Program-made: the position numbers and the translations under genes | Shown here: in pieces, positions 24,293 through 32,949 of the stretch | How positions within the stretch are numbered: the stretch's first letter is position 1 | How the letters are laid out: each line of letters starts with the position of its first letter | NCBI GenBank assembly: GCA_026398715.1 | Contig: JAPLSI010000136.1 | Span: forward strand, 1-40,033 | From: Gammaproteobacteria bacterium | Lineage (GTDB): Bacteria > Pseudomonadota > Gammaproteobacteria > Xanthomonadales > Xanthomonadaceae | Length of the DNA stretch: 40,033 nt | Reading direction: 5' to 3' | The notes under the pieces: model-generated | Databases searched by the model: none | What the model was told of the DNA's origin: nothing | The model's input: the letters and a program-made list of their open reading frames with translations, nothing else

Positions 24293-24317
24293 ACCAGTCT
24301 CGCCCATGCACGTGAAG

Positions 24318-24343
24318 AAGCCGCCTTATGGGCGGCTTTTTCA
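24318..24343 (+). terminator. Intrinsic terminator after the M3 peptidase gene
   Basis: AAGCCGCC (24318-24325) and GGCGGCTT (24331-24338) form an 8-bp stem with a 5-nt loop, followed by TTTTTC. Confidence 0.9.
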
Positions 24344-24443
24344 CATCTGGACAGCGCCGGGGCGCCTGCTACCGGCATCCCCTTGTCCGCAGCAGGCCCG
24401 CCGTCGCGTTTGCTTTGGAGTCGGAGACAATGAAACCCGCTCG

Positions 24444-24758
24444 ATGCAGAAGATGCCTTACGACCCGGATGCCTTCAGTCGCGACGTGATTGCGCGATGG
24501 GGCCATTTGTCGGACGGCCTGGCCTACGACGACGGCCTGCTGCACCTGCAGATGGGCCACCTCGGCGTCCTGTGCGTGACCCGACCAGGCAGCGCCAAGG
24601 CCATCCTGCACTTCCTGGCTGAGATCGCGGAACGCCCGGATGCGGACAGTGAGATCCGCGAGGCGATCACCAACGCCTTCCTGGATTGGGGCGATTTGCG
24701 CGAGGCCGGGCTGCACCGCACGGTTCCGCCGCAACTTTCGTCGGTGATCCGGGGCTAG
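24444..24758 (+). CDS. Small protein of unknown function
   Basis: 104 residues (MQKMPYDPDAFSRDVIARWGHL...), soluble, mildly acidic, no signal or membrane segment. The pattern DVIARWGHLSDGLAYDDGLLHLQMGHLGVLC could be an alpha/beta domain; I do not recognise the family. In-frame ATGs exist at 24306 (inside the terminator, rejected) and 24453. No clear ribosome-binding site. Its stop is 3 bp from the stop of the convergent RIO kinase gene. Confidence 0.6.
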   Translation: MQKMPYDPDAFSRDVIARWGHLSDGLAYDDGLLHLQMGHLGVLCVTRPGSAKAILHFLAEIAERPDADSEIREAITNAFLDWGDLREAGLHRTVPPQLSSVIRG

Positions 24759-24761
24759 CGC

Positions 24762-25619
24762 CTAGTCTTCGTTCGCGGCCGCTTCCCGGCCCTGCTGGCG
24801 GATCAGGTTTTCCTGGCGCGCATCCTCGATGGACATCAGCACGTCGTCCACGTCGGCAATCGCTTCGCTGAAAACGAACACGCCGGTTAGCTGTGCTTCG
24901 GGCAACAGCTCGCCCTTCTCGAACAGCGCCCACATTTCTTCGCCGTAGTGAAGGTTTTCGAGCTCGGGCGCGAAGCGCGCCAGCGTGCCACGGATATTGT
25001 TGACGTCGCGAAGCAGCATCGTGCGCGCGTTGTTGTTGCCCGCGGCGCTGACGGCCTGCGGCAGGTCGATGATGACCGGGCCGTTTTCATCGACCAGCAC
25101 GTTGTATTCGGACAGGTCGCCGTGGATCAGCCCGATGCAGAGCATGCGCACGACCTGGCGTACAAGAGTGGCGAAGAATTCGCGCGCCTGCGCCGGCTCC
25201 AGGTCCACTTCACCCAGGCGCGGCGCGCTGTGGCCGCTGCTGTCGGTGATCAGTTCCATCACCAGCACGCCGCTGAAATAACCGTACGGCCGGGGCACGC
25301 GCACGCTGGCGGCCGACAACTGGTACAGCGCATCGACCTCGGTGTTCTTCCAGGCGGTTTCCTGTTCCTTGCGGCCGAACTTGGTGGCCTTGCCGATGGC
25401 CCGGGTCTGGCGGCTGCCACGTACCTTGCGGCCTTCCTGGTACTGCACGCGCGCCTGGAAGCTGCGCTGGCCCATGTCCTTGTAAACCTTGGCGCAACGG
25501 AACTCGTCGCCGCAGCGCACTACGTACACGGCCGCTTCCTTGCCGCTTTTCAGTGGGCGAACCACCTGGTCGATGATGCCGTCATCGATGAGGGGTTGCA
25601 GGCCGGCGGGGACTTTCAT
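24762..25619 (-). CDS. RIO1-family atypical serine kinase
   Basis: 285 residues. RIO kinase features: flexible loop and nucleotide site in VRPLKSGKEAAVYVVR with the following CAKVYK lysine, a loop GSRQTRAIGKATKFGRKEQE, the catalytic HGDLSEYNVLV, and metal-binding Asp in IIDLPQAV. RIO kinases are universal in archaea and eukaryotes, where they mature ribosomes; bacterial members are scattered and their role is less clear. It is the only minus-strand gene in the 22-33 kb block. Its N-terminal region is unusually short, lacking the winged-helix of RIO2. Confidence 0.9.
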   Translation of the reverse strand: MKVPAGLQPLIDDGIIDQVVRPLKSGKEAAVYVVRCGDEFRCAKVYKDMGQRSFQARVQYQEGRKVRGSRQTRAIGKATKFGRKEQETAWKNTEVDALYQLSAASVRVPRPYGYFSGVLVMELITDSSGHSAPRLGEVDLEPAQAREFFATLVRQVVRMLCIGLIHGDLSEYNVLVDENGPVIIDLPQAVSAAGNNNARTMLLRDVNNIRGTLARFAPELENLHYGEEMWALFEKGELLPEAQLTGVFVFSEAIADVDDVLMSIEDARQENLIRQQGREAAANED

Positions 25620-25680
25620 TCGGGGTGCGGCCTGGGGCGGGACAGGGCATTATCCCCGAATCCGACCCCGGGGACCCGCA

Positions 25681-26016
25681 ATGAAAAAGTTGATCCTGTC
25701 GTGCCTGTTCCTGACCTGCCTCGTGCTTGCCGCCTGCGCGAAGCCCATTCCTGCTGATCGCACGGCCTACGTCGGCGAATGGCGCTCGGAAACGATGTCA
25801 CTGCTGATCTCGCAGGACGGCCGGGTCATGTATGAGCGCAAGAACGACAATGCCTCCACGTCAGTCGATGGGCCGCTGAAGGAATTCAAGGGCGACGACT
25901 TCATCGTCGGCGTGGGCCCGCTGACCACGACGTTCGTGGTTTCCGTCGCACCACATCAATCAGGCGGCACATGGAAGATGACGGTTGATGGCGTTGAGCT
26001 TACCCGGGCCGAATAG
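25681..26016 (+). CDS. Small putative lipoprotein
   Basis: 111 residues. Lipoprotein signal MKKLILSCLFLTCLVLAAC with lipobox LAAC and Cys19, then a short beta-rich domain (VGEWRSETMSLLISQDGRVMYERK). A lipocalin-like or META-type small barrel is possible, but I do not recognise the family. Start at 25681 is fixed by the signal peptide; it is divergent from the RIO kinase with 61 bp between. Confidence 0.75.
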   Translation: MKKLILSCLFLTCLVLAACAKPIPADRTAYVGEWRSETMSLLISQDGRVMYERKNDNASTSVDGPLKEFKGDDFIVGVGPLTTTFVVSVAPHQSGGTWKMTVDGVELTRAE

Positions 26017-26026
26017 GCCACCGCCG

Positions 26027-26590
26027 ATGGCAACCAAGCGCCCAACGACCTTGAAAACAAGAAAACTGCTTGAATCATCCCGACTCGTGCTGGTCGCATC
26101 CACCGCTGCGCACGTCCGCACCGAACTCGAGGCGCCGGAGAAGCTGTGCCTGATGCTGGATGCCACCGTGTCCTCGGCCTGGCCGAGCGGCGAGTACGAC
26201 CGCGACGCGATGGAATTCTTCCTGTCGCGATTCGAGGAAGGCGGCGAAAGCGTCGAGGGCTGGTACGGCTGGTATGCGCTGGGCCCTGGCCGCGACGGCG
26301 CCTCGCGCGAACTGGTGGGCGCCGGCGGATATTTCGGCCCGCCCGGCGAGGATGGCACCGTGGAAATTGGTTATTCGGTATTGCCCGAATGGCAGCGCCG
26401 GGGTTATGCGAGCGAAATGGTCGGGGCGCTGGTGGCGCATGCCTTCACTTTTCCGGAGGTGGGCCGCGTCATCGCACACACATCGGCCGAGAACCCGGCC
26501 TCCATCGGGGTTCTGGTCGGAAACGGCTTCCAGCCCGCCGGACCGGGTGAAGAAGCAGGTACGCTGCGCTTCGAGAGTGCCAGGGCTTAA
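26027..26590 (+). CDS. GNAT-family N-acetyltransferase
   Basis: 187 residues. Acetyl-CoA-binding motif A is visible as IGYSVLPEWQRRGYASEMV (about residues 115-133), followed by VIAHTSAENPASIGVLVGNGFQP, the classic GNAT motif B. This is the RimJ/RimL-like subgroup (N-terminal RLVLVAS). Substrate unknown. Start ATG at 26027 (MATKRPTTLK) is chosen over an in-frame ATG at 25985 that overlaps the preceding lipoprotein gene. 10 bp separate the two genes. Confidence 0.88.
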   Translation: MATKRPTTLKTRKLLESSRLVLVASTAAHVRTELEAPEKLCLMLDATVSSAWPSGEYDRDAMEFFLSRFEEGGESVEGWYGWYALGPGRDGASRELVGAGGYFGPPGEDGTVEIGYSVLPEWQRRGYASEMVGALVAHAFTFPEVGRVIAHTSAENPASIGVLVGNGFQPAGPGEEAGTLRFESARA

Positions 26591-26620
26591 GCTGCATCGC
26601 GCCACCGCTCTGGAGACGAC

Positions 26621-27160
26621 ATGAGGCTTCGCACACGCATCCTGCTGGTCCCTGTCGTTCTGCTGGCGGGTGCAATGGCATGGGGCTATTGGCATGTTTC
26701 CACGCACGCCTTCGTGGATGTGCAGATCCACGACCACGGCCTGGCCACGAACAACCTCGCCTACGACACGCCGCACAACGCGACGCTGGAATTTTTCGAT
26801 GCCAGCGGGTCGCTGCTTGCCGTCGCCAAGACGGTGGAACCCAATGGCTACCTGAGCACGCAGCACCCCACGCTGGGAGACTGCTCGTCATTCCAGGGTG
26901 CAGGCGGCGAGGCGTATTCGGCCTGTTACTCCGACTATTCCCGCTGGTCCTCGGGTTGGGCGACCGGCACGCGAACCGCCACCTTCAAGGTGGGCAACTG
27001 CGTCCTGCCCAACGTGCCCGTCATCATGATGCGGTCCAAGACCGGCTGGGAGTCGTGGTGGGTGCCGCTGCCCCACTCCGGCGGCAAGCCATTCGAGTAC
27101 GTGCAATTGGCGGTGGACGTCGACAGCAAAGCCTGCTCTATCGTGCCGGCAGGACGCTAG
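26621..27160 (+). CDS. Exported or membrane-anchored protein of unknown function
   Basis: 179 residues with an N-terminal hydrophobic segment (about 6-24, RILLVPVVLLAGAMAWGYW) acting as signal or anchor. The remainder is rich in aromatic residues and has four cysteines (DCSSF, SACYSD, GNCVL, KACS) that could form two disulfides in the periplasm. Good GGAGACGAC ribosome site. Family not recognised. Probably cotranscribed with neighbours on both sides. Confidence 0.7.
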   Translation: MRLRTRILLVPVVLLAGAMAWGYWHVSTHAFVDVQIHDHGLATNNLAYDTPHNATLEFFDASGSLLAVAKTVEPNGYLSTQHPTLGDCSSFQGAGGEAYSACYSDYSRWSSGWATGTRTATFKVGNCVLPNVPVIMMRSKTGWESWWVPLPHSGGKPFEYVQLAVDVDSKACSIVPAGR

Positions 27161-27188
27161 TACAACTCACCCGCAATGGAGACATGAC

Positions 27189-27641
27189 ATGTATTCGAAG
27201 ACTCTTTACGCGGGTTGGGCCGACATGGACTTCAACTCGCACATGAAGAACACCGCCTACCTGGACAAGACGGCCGACGTGCGCCAGATGTTCCTGATGG
27301 AACATGGCTTCCCGATGGAGGAATTCTCGCGCTTGCGCATCGGCCCCGTGATCAAGAAGGACGAGGTCGAGTATTTCAGCGAGGTCGGGCTGCAGCAGCA
27401 CATCAAGGTGACCTACGCGCTGGCCGGCCATTCGCTGGACGGAAGCCGCTTCCTGCTTCGGCACGAGATCTTCCGGCCGGATGGCAAGCTAAGCGCGCGC
27501 GTGACCAGCACGGGCGGCTGGCTCGACCTCGATGCACGGAAGCTGATTGCACCACCCTCGGCGCTGTTGGCAGCCATGAATTCGCTGGAGAAAACCGACG
27601 ATTTCGTGGAATTGCCCTCCAGCATCAAGCCGCGCGGCTGA
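27189..27641 (+). CDS. Hotdog-fold acyl-CoA thioesterase (4HBT family)
   Basis: 150 residues. The 4HBT active-site pattern is clear: WADMDFNSHMKNTAYLDKTADVRQ (residues 10-33), with Asp14 at the catalytic position, then EVEYFSEVGLQQHIKVTYALAG. Such proteins hydrolyse acyl-CoA or acyl-ACP thioesters. Exact substrate unknown. The ribosome site GGAGA lies 6 nt upstream of the ATG. Spaced 2 bp from the next gene, so likely cotranscribed. Confidence 0.88.
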   Translation: MYSKTLYAGWADMDFNSHMKNTAYLDKTADVRQMFLMEHGFPMEEFSRLRIGPVIKKDEVEYFSEVGLQQHIKVTYALAGHSLDGSRFLLRHEIFRPDGKLSARVTSTGGWLDLDARKLIAPPSALLAAMNSLEKTDDFVELPSSIKPRG

Positions 27642-27643
27642 CC

Positions 27644-27988
27644 TTGAACATCGAACAGGCCAGGCTCTACGCGATGTCGCTTCCCGGGACGGCCGAGGCG
27701 CCGCACCACAAGTATTCGTCGTTCCGGGTGGGCGGAAAGATCTACGCGACCGTGCCGCCGGATGGCCTGCACCTGCATGTGTTCGTGGACGAAGTCGAAC
27801 GCGAACACGCACTGGCATTGGCGCCGGACGCCTGCCAGAAGCTGTCCTGGGGCGACGACGCCGTCGGCCTGCGTATAGTGCTGGCGAAGGCGAAGCCCGC
27901 GTCGGTGCAGCGCTTGTTGCATTGCGCGTGGATGCGCAAGGCACCGAAGAAGTCCGTCGCCGCCCATCCCAACCCCATGCAGGACTGA
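27644..27988 (+). CDS. MmcQ/YjbR-family DNA-binding-fold protein
   Basis: 114 residues. Family features: start NIEQARLYAMSLPGTAEAPHHK, FRVGGKIYATV, and a C-terminal basic helix. The fold resembles the DNA-binding domain of CyaY-like YjbR; cellular role unknown. TTG start at 27644 chosen because the conserved family N-terminus begins there, 2 bp after the thioesterase stop; first ATG (27674) would remove ten conserved residues. Confidence 0.82.
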   Translation: MNIEQARLYAMSLPGTAEAPHHKYSSFRVGGKIYATVPPDGLHLHVFVDEVEREHALALAPDACQKLSWGDDAVGLRIVLAKAKPASVQRLLHCAWMRKAPKKSVAAHPNPMQD

Positions 27989-27992
27989 AAAA

Positions 27993-28418
27993 ATGCCGAC
28001 CAACTATTTCCTGATCGCCGGCGGCGCGCTCAGCGCCATCGCCGCGCTCGCGCACCTGGGCTGCATCATCTTCGGCGCATCGTGGTATCGCTTCTTCGGC
28101 GCCGGCGAAAAGATGGTGCAGCTGGTCGAGGCCGGGTCGTCGCGCCCCACCCGCGTCACTTTGCTGGTCGCGGCCATGTTGCTCGGCTGGGCGGCGTACG
28201 CACTGTCGGGCGCCGGCGTGATTCCACGCTTGCCCTTCCTGCGGCTCATCCTGTGCGCCATCACCGCCGTCTACCTGATGCGCGGCTTGTTGTTCTTCCT
28301 GCTGATTCCGCATTTTCCCGGCAACAGCATGACCTTCTGGTGGTGGAGTGCGGCGATTTGCCTGGGCATCGGGCTGCTGCACCTGTTCGGACTGCGCCAG
28401 GCCTGGGGCGTTCTTTAG
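27993..28418 (+). CDS. Four-helix integral membrane protein of unknown function
   Basis: 141 residues, four hydrophobic helices (about 5-28, 52-75, 80-105, 115-135), with an aromatic [17 protein letters not shown] near the end. Family not recognised with certainty. ATG is 4 bp after the preceding stop, so it belongs to the same transcript. Confidence 0.75.
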   Translation: MPTNYFLIAGGALSAIAALAHLGCIIFGASWYRFFGAGEKMVQLVEAGSSRPTRVTLLVAAMLLGWAAYALSGAGVIPRLPFLRLILCAITAVYLMRGLLFFLLIPHFPGNSMTFWWWSAAICLGIGLLHLFGLRQAWGVL

Positions 28419-28464
28419 CAAAATCGCGCCTCACCGATTCCTGATCGGGCGTTTGTTAGACTTT

Positions 28465-28481
28465 GGACATTGCCATTGTCC
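28465..28481. promoter_or_regulatory. Inverted repeat before frmA
   Basis: GGACA, 7 nt, TGTCC just 10 nt before the frmA start and overlapping its ribosome site region. It could be a hairpin or a repressor site. Exact function unknown. Confidence 0.3.
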
Positions 28482-28491
28482 GGAGTCCGCC

Positions 28492-29601
28492 ATGAAAGTC
28501 CGTGCCGCCGTCGCCTATCAGTCGGGCGCTCCGCTGGTGATCGAACACGTCGACCTGGAAGGCCCGAAGGCCGGTGAAGTCCTGGTCGAGATGAAGGCCA
28601 CCGGCGTTTGCCACACCGATGCCTACACATTGTCCGGCGCGGACCCGGAAGGTTTGTTCCCGACCATCCTCGGCCACGAAGGCGCCGGTGTCGTGATTGA
28701 AGTCGGCGCTGGCGTGAAGTCGCTGAAGCCCGGCGACCACGTCATTCCGCTGTACACGCCCGAATGCCGCGAGTGCGAATACTGCCTGAACCCCAAGACC
28801 AACCTGTGCCAGGCGATTCGCAGCACGCAGGGCCAGGGCCTGAGGCCGGACGGCAGCAGCCGGTTTTCCATCAACGGCAAGAAGCTGCATCACTACATGG
28901 GCACGTCCACGTTCGCGCAATTTTCGGTAGTGCCTGAAATCGCGCTGGCGAAGATCCGCGAAGACGCGCCCTTCGACAAAGTCTGCTACATCGGCTGCGG
29001 CGTAACCACGGGCATTGGCGCTGTGATCTACACGGCGAAGGTGGAAGTGGGTTCGAAGGTGGTGGTGTTCGGGCTGGGCGGCATCGGCCTGAATGTCGTG
29101 CAGGGCGCGCGCCTTGCCGGCGCCGACATGATCGTGGGCGTGGACCTGAATCCGGGCCGCCGCGCGATGGCGGAAAAATTCGGCATGACGCACTTTGTAA
29201 ATCCGGCGGAAGTGGAAGGCGACCTGGTGGCCTATCTGGTCAACCTGACCAAGGGCGGCGCCGACTACAGCTTCGAATGCATCGGCAATACCAAGGTAAT
29301 GCGCCAGGCGCTGGAGTGTTGCCACAAGGGCTGGGGCACCAGCGTGATCATTGGCGTGGCCGAAGCGGGCGCCGAGATCTCGACGCGGCCCTTCCAGTTG
29401 GTGACGGGTCGCAACTGGCGCGGCAGCGCCTTCGGCGGCGCGCGCGGCCGCACCGACGTGCCGAAGATCGTGGACTGGTACATGGACGGCAAGATCGACA
29501 TCGACTCGCTGATCACCCACACCATGCCCCTGGACAAGATCAACGAGGCCTTCGACCTGATGCACCGCGGCGAGTCCATCCGCAGCGTGGTCGTGTACTA
29601 G
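28492..29601 (+). CDS. frmA: S-(hydroxymethyl)glutathione dehydrogenase (class III alcohol dehydrogenase)
   Basis: 369 residues. Oxidises the adduct of formaldehyde and glutathione with NAD+, the central bacterial formaldehyde-detoxification step. Catalytic zinc ligands Cys40 and His62 (GVCHTD, GHEGAG), structural zinc ligands Cys92, Cys95, Cys98, Cys106, and the NAD site [15 protein letters not shown] are present. Start at 28492 (MKVRAAVAY) fits the family and a GGAG site. The usual partner frmB (S-formylglutathione hydrolase) and frmR repressor are not adjacent. Confidence 0.96.
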   Translation: MKVRAAVAYQSGAPLVIEHVDLEGPKAGEVLVEMKATGVCHTDAYTLSGADPEGLFPTILGHEGAGVVIEVGAGVKSLKPGDHVIPLYTPECRECEYCLNPKTNLCQAIRSTQGQGLRPDGSSRFSINGKKLHHYMGTSTFAQFSVVPEIALAKIREDAPFDKVCYIGCGVTTGIGAVIYTAKVEVGSKVVVFGLGGIGLNVVQGARLAGADMIVGVDLNPGRRAMAEKFGMTHFVNPAEVEGDLVAYLVNLTKGGADYSFECIGNTKVMRQALECCHKGWGTSVIIGVAEAGAEISTRPFQLVTGRNWRGSAFGGARGRTDVPKIVDWYMDGKIDIDSLITHTMPLDKINEAFDLMHRGESIRSVVVY

Positions 29602-29709
29602 AATCGTAGGACTTGCAATTGTTTGAAGCACGTCACAACCTGAACGGGGTTGGCATCGGATAGTACGGATGCACTACCCGACCCCCTAACCCGCGCGAAG
29701 GCTTCGTCC

Positions 29710-31434
29710 ATGGCTGCCCCCCGAACCTGGATGTTGGCCTTGGGCCTGGTGGCGTTGGCCACGTTGGCGGCGAACTACGAAAACTTGTTCGACACCACCG
29801 AGCGGGCTCGCCCGCCTGCCACGTCCACCTCGCCCGGCCGGGTGACGGCGAACAAGAGCAATCCGGGTAAACCGGTCAAGCCCAGCATCACCATCGGTGA
29901 AGCATCGCGCTTCCTCAACCAGGCAACCTTCGGCCCGACCGAGGCCGAGGCGATGGCGCTGACCGGCAGCAGCTACAGCACCTGGATCAACAACCAGTTC
30001 GCGATGCCGCGCGAATCGCACTACTCGCACGTGCTTTACCTGAAGTCGCAGGGCGTGAACATCGACGACTTCACCAACCAGCACGCGGTGGAATCGTTCT
30101 GGAAGCAAGCCATCACCGGTCCCGACCAGCTGCGGCAGCGGGTGACCTGGGGGCTCAGCCAGATCTTCGTGGTGGGCGACGTCAGCACCATCCGCAATGC
30201 CTCTTACTACGACCTGCTCGCGGCCAACGCCTTCGGCAACTACCGCACGTTGCTCGAGGAAGTGACGCTGTCGCCGGCGATGGGCTATTGGCTGTCGCAC
30301 ATCGGCAACAAGAAGGAAGACCCGGCCACCGGCCGCCTGCCCGACGAGAACTACGCGCGCGAAGTGATGCAGCTTTTCAGCATCGGGCTGTGGAAGCTCA
30401 ACCCCGATGGCACGCGCATGCTGGATGGGCTGGGCAAACCCATCCCCACCTACGGCCAGGAAGACATCCGCGGCATGGCCAAGGTGCTGACCGGCTGGAC
30501 CTACGCAGGCTGCAACCCCGCCACTGAATCCTGGTATTGCTTCGACTCCGCGCGGTCCGGTTACTCCCGCACCTACGCCGACATCACCACGCAGATGGCG
30601 CCGCTGGAGGCGTATCACTCCACCGCGCAGAAGACCATTGTCAACGGCGTGGTGATCCCGTCCGGCGGCACGGCGCGCAGCGACCTGAAGATTGCGCTCG
30701 ATACTTTGTTCAACCATCCCAATACCGGTCCCTTCATTGGCCGGCAACTGATCCAGCGCCTGGTGAAATCCAATCCCTCGCCGCAATACGTCGGTCGCGT
30801 CGCGGCGGCCTTCGCCAACAACGGCAGCGGCGTACGCGGCGACATGCAGGCGGTGATCCGCGCGGTGTTGCTCGACGTCGAGGCACGCGACGTGACCCAG
30901 ACCCAGACGCAGACGGCCGGCCGCCTGCGCGAGCCGGTGCAGATGCTGGCCCAGTATTTCCGCGTGTTCACCACGCCGCCCAGCGACGGCCGCTTCGATT
31001 TCAATGTCTGGTGGATGGAGTCGGTGTTCCAGCAGCGCCCGCTAAGCTCGCCCAGCGTGTTCAATTTCTACAGCCCGAATTTCCTGCCGCCCGGCGAGAT
31101 GTCGCAGGGCGTGGTGTACGGGCCCGAGTTCCAGATCCTGCATGAAGGCACGGTCGTGGACGCCTACAACTTCATCGAATACTTCGTGATGACTGAAGTG
31201 GATGGCGCGACCGGTTACCGGCACAACTATGCCGCGCTCGAATCCCTCGCCGGCAACCCCGGCGCGCTGGTAGACAAACTGAGCCTGCTGTTGACCGGCA
31301 GCCGGCTGTCGCCCGCCTCGCGCACCATCATCGTGGATGCGGTGGGCAAGGTGTCGTCCAGCCAGCCCAAGGACCGGGTGAAGATGGCCCTGATGCTTTT
31401 CGAAATCGCGCCCGACTACAAGGTGCAGAAATGA
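29710..31434 (+). CDS. DUF1800 domain protein
   Basis: 574 residues. Diagnostic DUF1800 features: RFLNQATFGPTEAEA near the N-terminus, LLAANAFGNYRTLLEEVTLSPAMGYWL, and PDENYAREVMQLFSIGLWKLNPDG. Start at 29710 (MAAPRTWMLALGLVALATLA) gives a hydrophobic signal or anchor with GAAGG 8 nt upstream; an upstream TTG at 29650 would add 20 residues. Function of the family is unknown; members are mostly secreted and lie next to DUF1501 genes, as here. ATGA overlap with the following gene indicates tight coupling. Confidence 0.9.
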   Translation: MAAPRTWMLALGLVALATLAANYENLFDTTERARPPATSTSPGRVTANKSNPGKPVKPSITIGEASRFLNQATFGPTEAEAMALTGSSYSTWINNQFAMPRESHYSHVLYLKSQGVNIDDFTNQHAVESFWKQAITGPDQLRQRVTWGLSQIFVVGDVSTIRNASYYDLLAANAFGNYRTLLEEVTLSPAMGYWLSHIGNKKEDPATGRLPDENYAREVMQLFSIGLWKLNPDGTRMLDGLGKPIPTYGQEDIRGMAKVLTGWTYAGCNPATESWYCFDSARSGYSRTYADITTQMAPLEAYHSTAQKTIVNGVVIPSGGTARSDLKIALDTLFNHPNTGPFIGRQLIQRLVKSNPSPQYVGRVAAAFANNGSGVRGDMQAVIRAVLLDVEARDVTQTQTQTAGRLREPVQMLAQYFRVFTTPPSDGRFDFNVWWMESVFQQRPLSSPSVFNFYSPNFLPPGEMSQGVVYGPEFQILHEGTVVDAYNFIEYFVMTEVDGATGYRHNYAALESLAGNPGALVDKLSLLLTGSRLSPASRTIIVDAVGKVSSSQPKDRVKMALMLFEIAPDYKVQK

Positions 31435-32912
31435 ACTTGCCCGGCAACAAGGACATCCAGCGGTTGCTGGACGAGGAAAAATCGCTGCGCTCGCGTCGCC
31501 AGTTCCTGATGTCCGCGGCCGGCGTGGCCGGCATGGGCGCGCTGGGAAGTTTCGGCTTCAGCCTAAACTCGCTGGCGGCTGCCGCCACGATGTCGGGCAC
31601 TGCGCTGCCGACCGACTACAAGGCGCTGGTGTGCTTCTTCATGTTTGGCGGCAACGACAATGGCAACACCCTGATTCCATCTGACCAGACCACCTACAAC
31701 TCGTATGTGATGGGCCGCGAGGGCTCGCTGGCGCGACCGCTGGGCATCACGCGCCTGCGTGAAGAGCTGCTGCCACTGGTAACGCCATCGATGACCGACG
31801 GCCGCCAGGTCGGCCTGCCGCCGGAGATGTCGCGGCTGAAGGCGCTGTACGACCAGGGCAAGGTCGCGATCCTGCCCAACGTGGGCGTGCTGGCGCATCC
31901 GACCACGCGCACGCAGTACCAGTCCAAGACCATCGAGCTGCCACCGCAGTTGTTTTCGCATTCCGACCAGCAGCGTTTCTGGCAGCTGGGCGTGCCCAAC
32001 TACACCACGCTGACCGGCTGGGCCGGCCGCATGGGCGACTTGCTGGCGGCGGCCAATACCTCGGCCGCGGTGTCGATGTGCGTGTCCTTGAACGGCAACA
32101 ACGCCTGGCAGGTCGGCAATTCCGTCCTGCCCTACCCGATCAATTCCGAAACCGGCGCGGCTGAATTCTGGTCGTTCTGGAACAGCACGCGGCGCAACGC
32201 GATGAATGCGCTGAACGCCGATCCGCGCACCGGCAACATGCTCGAGCGCCAGGCGTCACGCGTGTACAACCGCGCGGTGTCCGCGCAGGACCTGATGCGT
32301 ACGTCGCTGGCGGCGGGCCAGAACTTCGATGACCTGTTCACCGGCGTGCCGGGCGACATCGACCCGGGCCTGGTCGAGGACTACATGGAAGTGCAGGAAA
32401 ACTTCAAGATGATTGCGCGCATGGTCGATTCGCGTGATCGCCTGGGCCACAAGCGGCAGGTGTTCTTCGTCAGCCTGGGCGGCTTCGACGACCACGACAG
32501 CCTGGCCGACCACGGTGATCGCCTGCGCATCGTGTCCGACCACATGGCGGCCTTCTATGCGGCCACGGTGCGCATGGGCATCCAGGACAAGGTGGTGACC
32601 TTCACCGCTTCGGACTTCGGCCGCACGCTCAAGAGCAACGGCAGTGGCTCGGACCACGGCTGGGGCTCGCATCATTTCGCGATGGGCGGATCGGTGTTGG
32701 GCGGCGACCTGTATGGCAGCTTCCCGTCGCTGGACATCGCCGGCCCGAATTCCGTGGAAGCACAGGGCCAGTTGCTGCCGTCCACATCGGTGGACGAATA
32801 CGCGGCGACGCTGGCCAAATGGTATGGCGTGTCCAGCAGCGACCTTCCGCTGGTGATTCCCAACATCGGCCGCTTTGCGCGGCCGGACCTGGGCTTCCTG
32901 CCGCCGGTCTAG
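31431..32912 (+). CDS. DUF1501 domain protein, Tat-exported
   Basis: 493 residues. Twin-arginine signal SRRQFLMSAAGVAGMGALG (residues 21-39). DUF1501 landmarks: CFFMFGGNDNGNTLIP, HSDQQRFWQLG, LGGFDDHDSLADHGD, and TASDFGRTLKSNGSGSDHGWGSHHF, which hold Asp, His and Ser residues of an alkaline-phosphatase-like metal site. Such proteins are thought to be secreted hydrolases of unknown substrate. Start overlaps the DUF1800 stop (ATGA). Converges on dacC with 37 bp between and no clear terminator. Confidence 0.92.
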   Translation: MNLPGNKDIQRLLDEEKSLRSRRQFLMSAAGVAGMGALGSFGFSLNSLAAAATMSGTALPTDYKALVCFFMFGGNDNGNTLIPSDQTTYNSYVMGREGSLARPLGITRLREELLPLVTPSMTDGRQVGLPPEMSRLKALYDQGKVAILPNVGVLAHPTTRTQYQSKTIELPPQLFSHSDQQRFWQLGVPNYTTLTGWAGRMGDLLAAANTSAAVSMCVSLNGNNAWQVGNSVLPYPINSETGAAEFWSFWNSTRRNAMNALNADPRTGNMLERQASRVYNRAVSAQDLMRTSLAAGQNFDDLFTGVPGDIDPGLVEDYMEVQENFKMIARMVDSRDRLGHKRQVFFVSLGGFDDHDSLADHGDRLRIVSDHMAAFYAATVRMGIQDKVVTFTASDFGRTLKSNGSGSDHGWGSHHFAMGGSVLGGDLYGSFPSLDIAGPNSVEAQGQLLPSTSVDEYAATLAKWYGVSSSDLPLVIPNIGRFARPDLGFLPPV

Positions 32913-32949
32913 TTCCGGCGGCGAGGATTCAGATCAAGCGCGCTCTGGA

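Noticed and set aside
22118..24307. 729-codon minus-strand open frame opposite the M3 peptidase
   Set aside because: Perfect shadow of a gene with an intact HEFGH zinc site; no motifs in the antisense translation.
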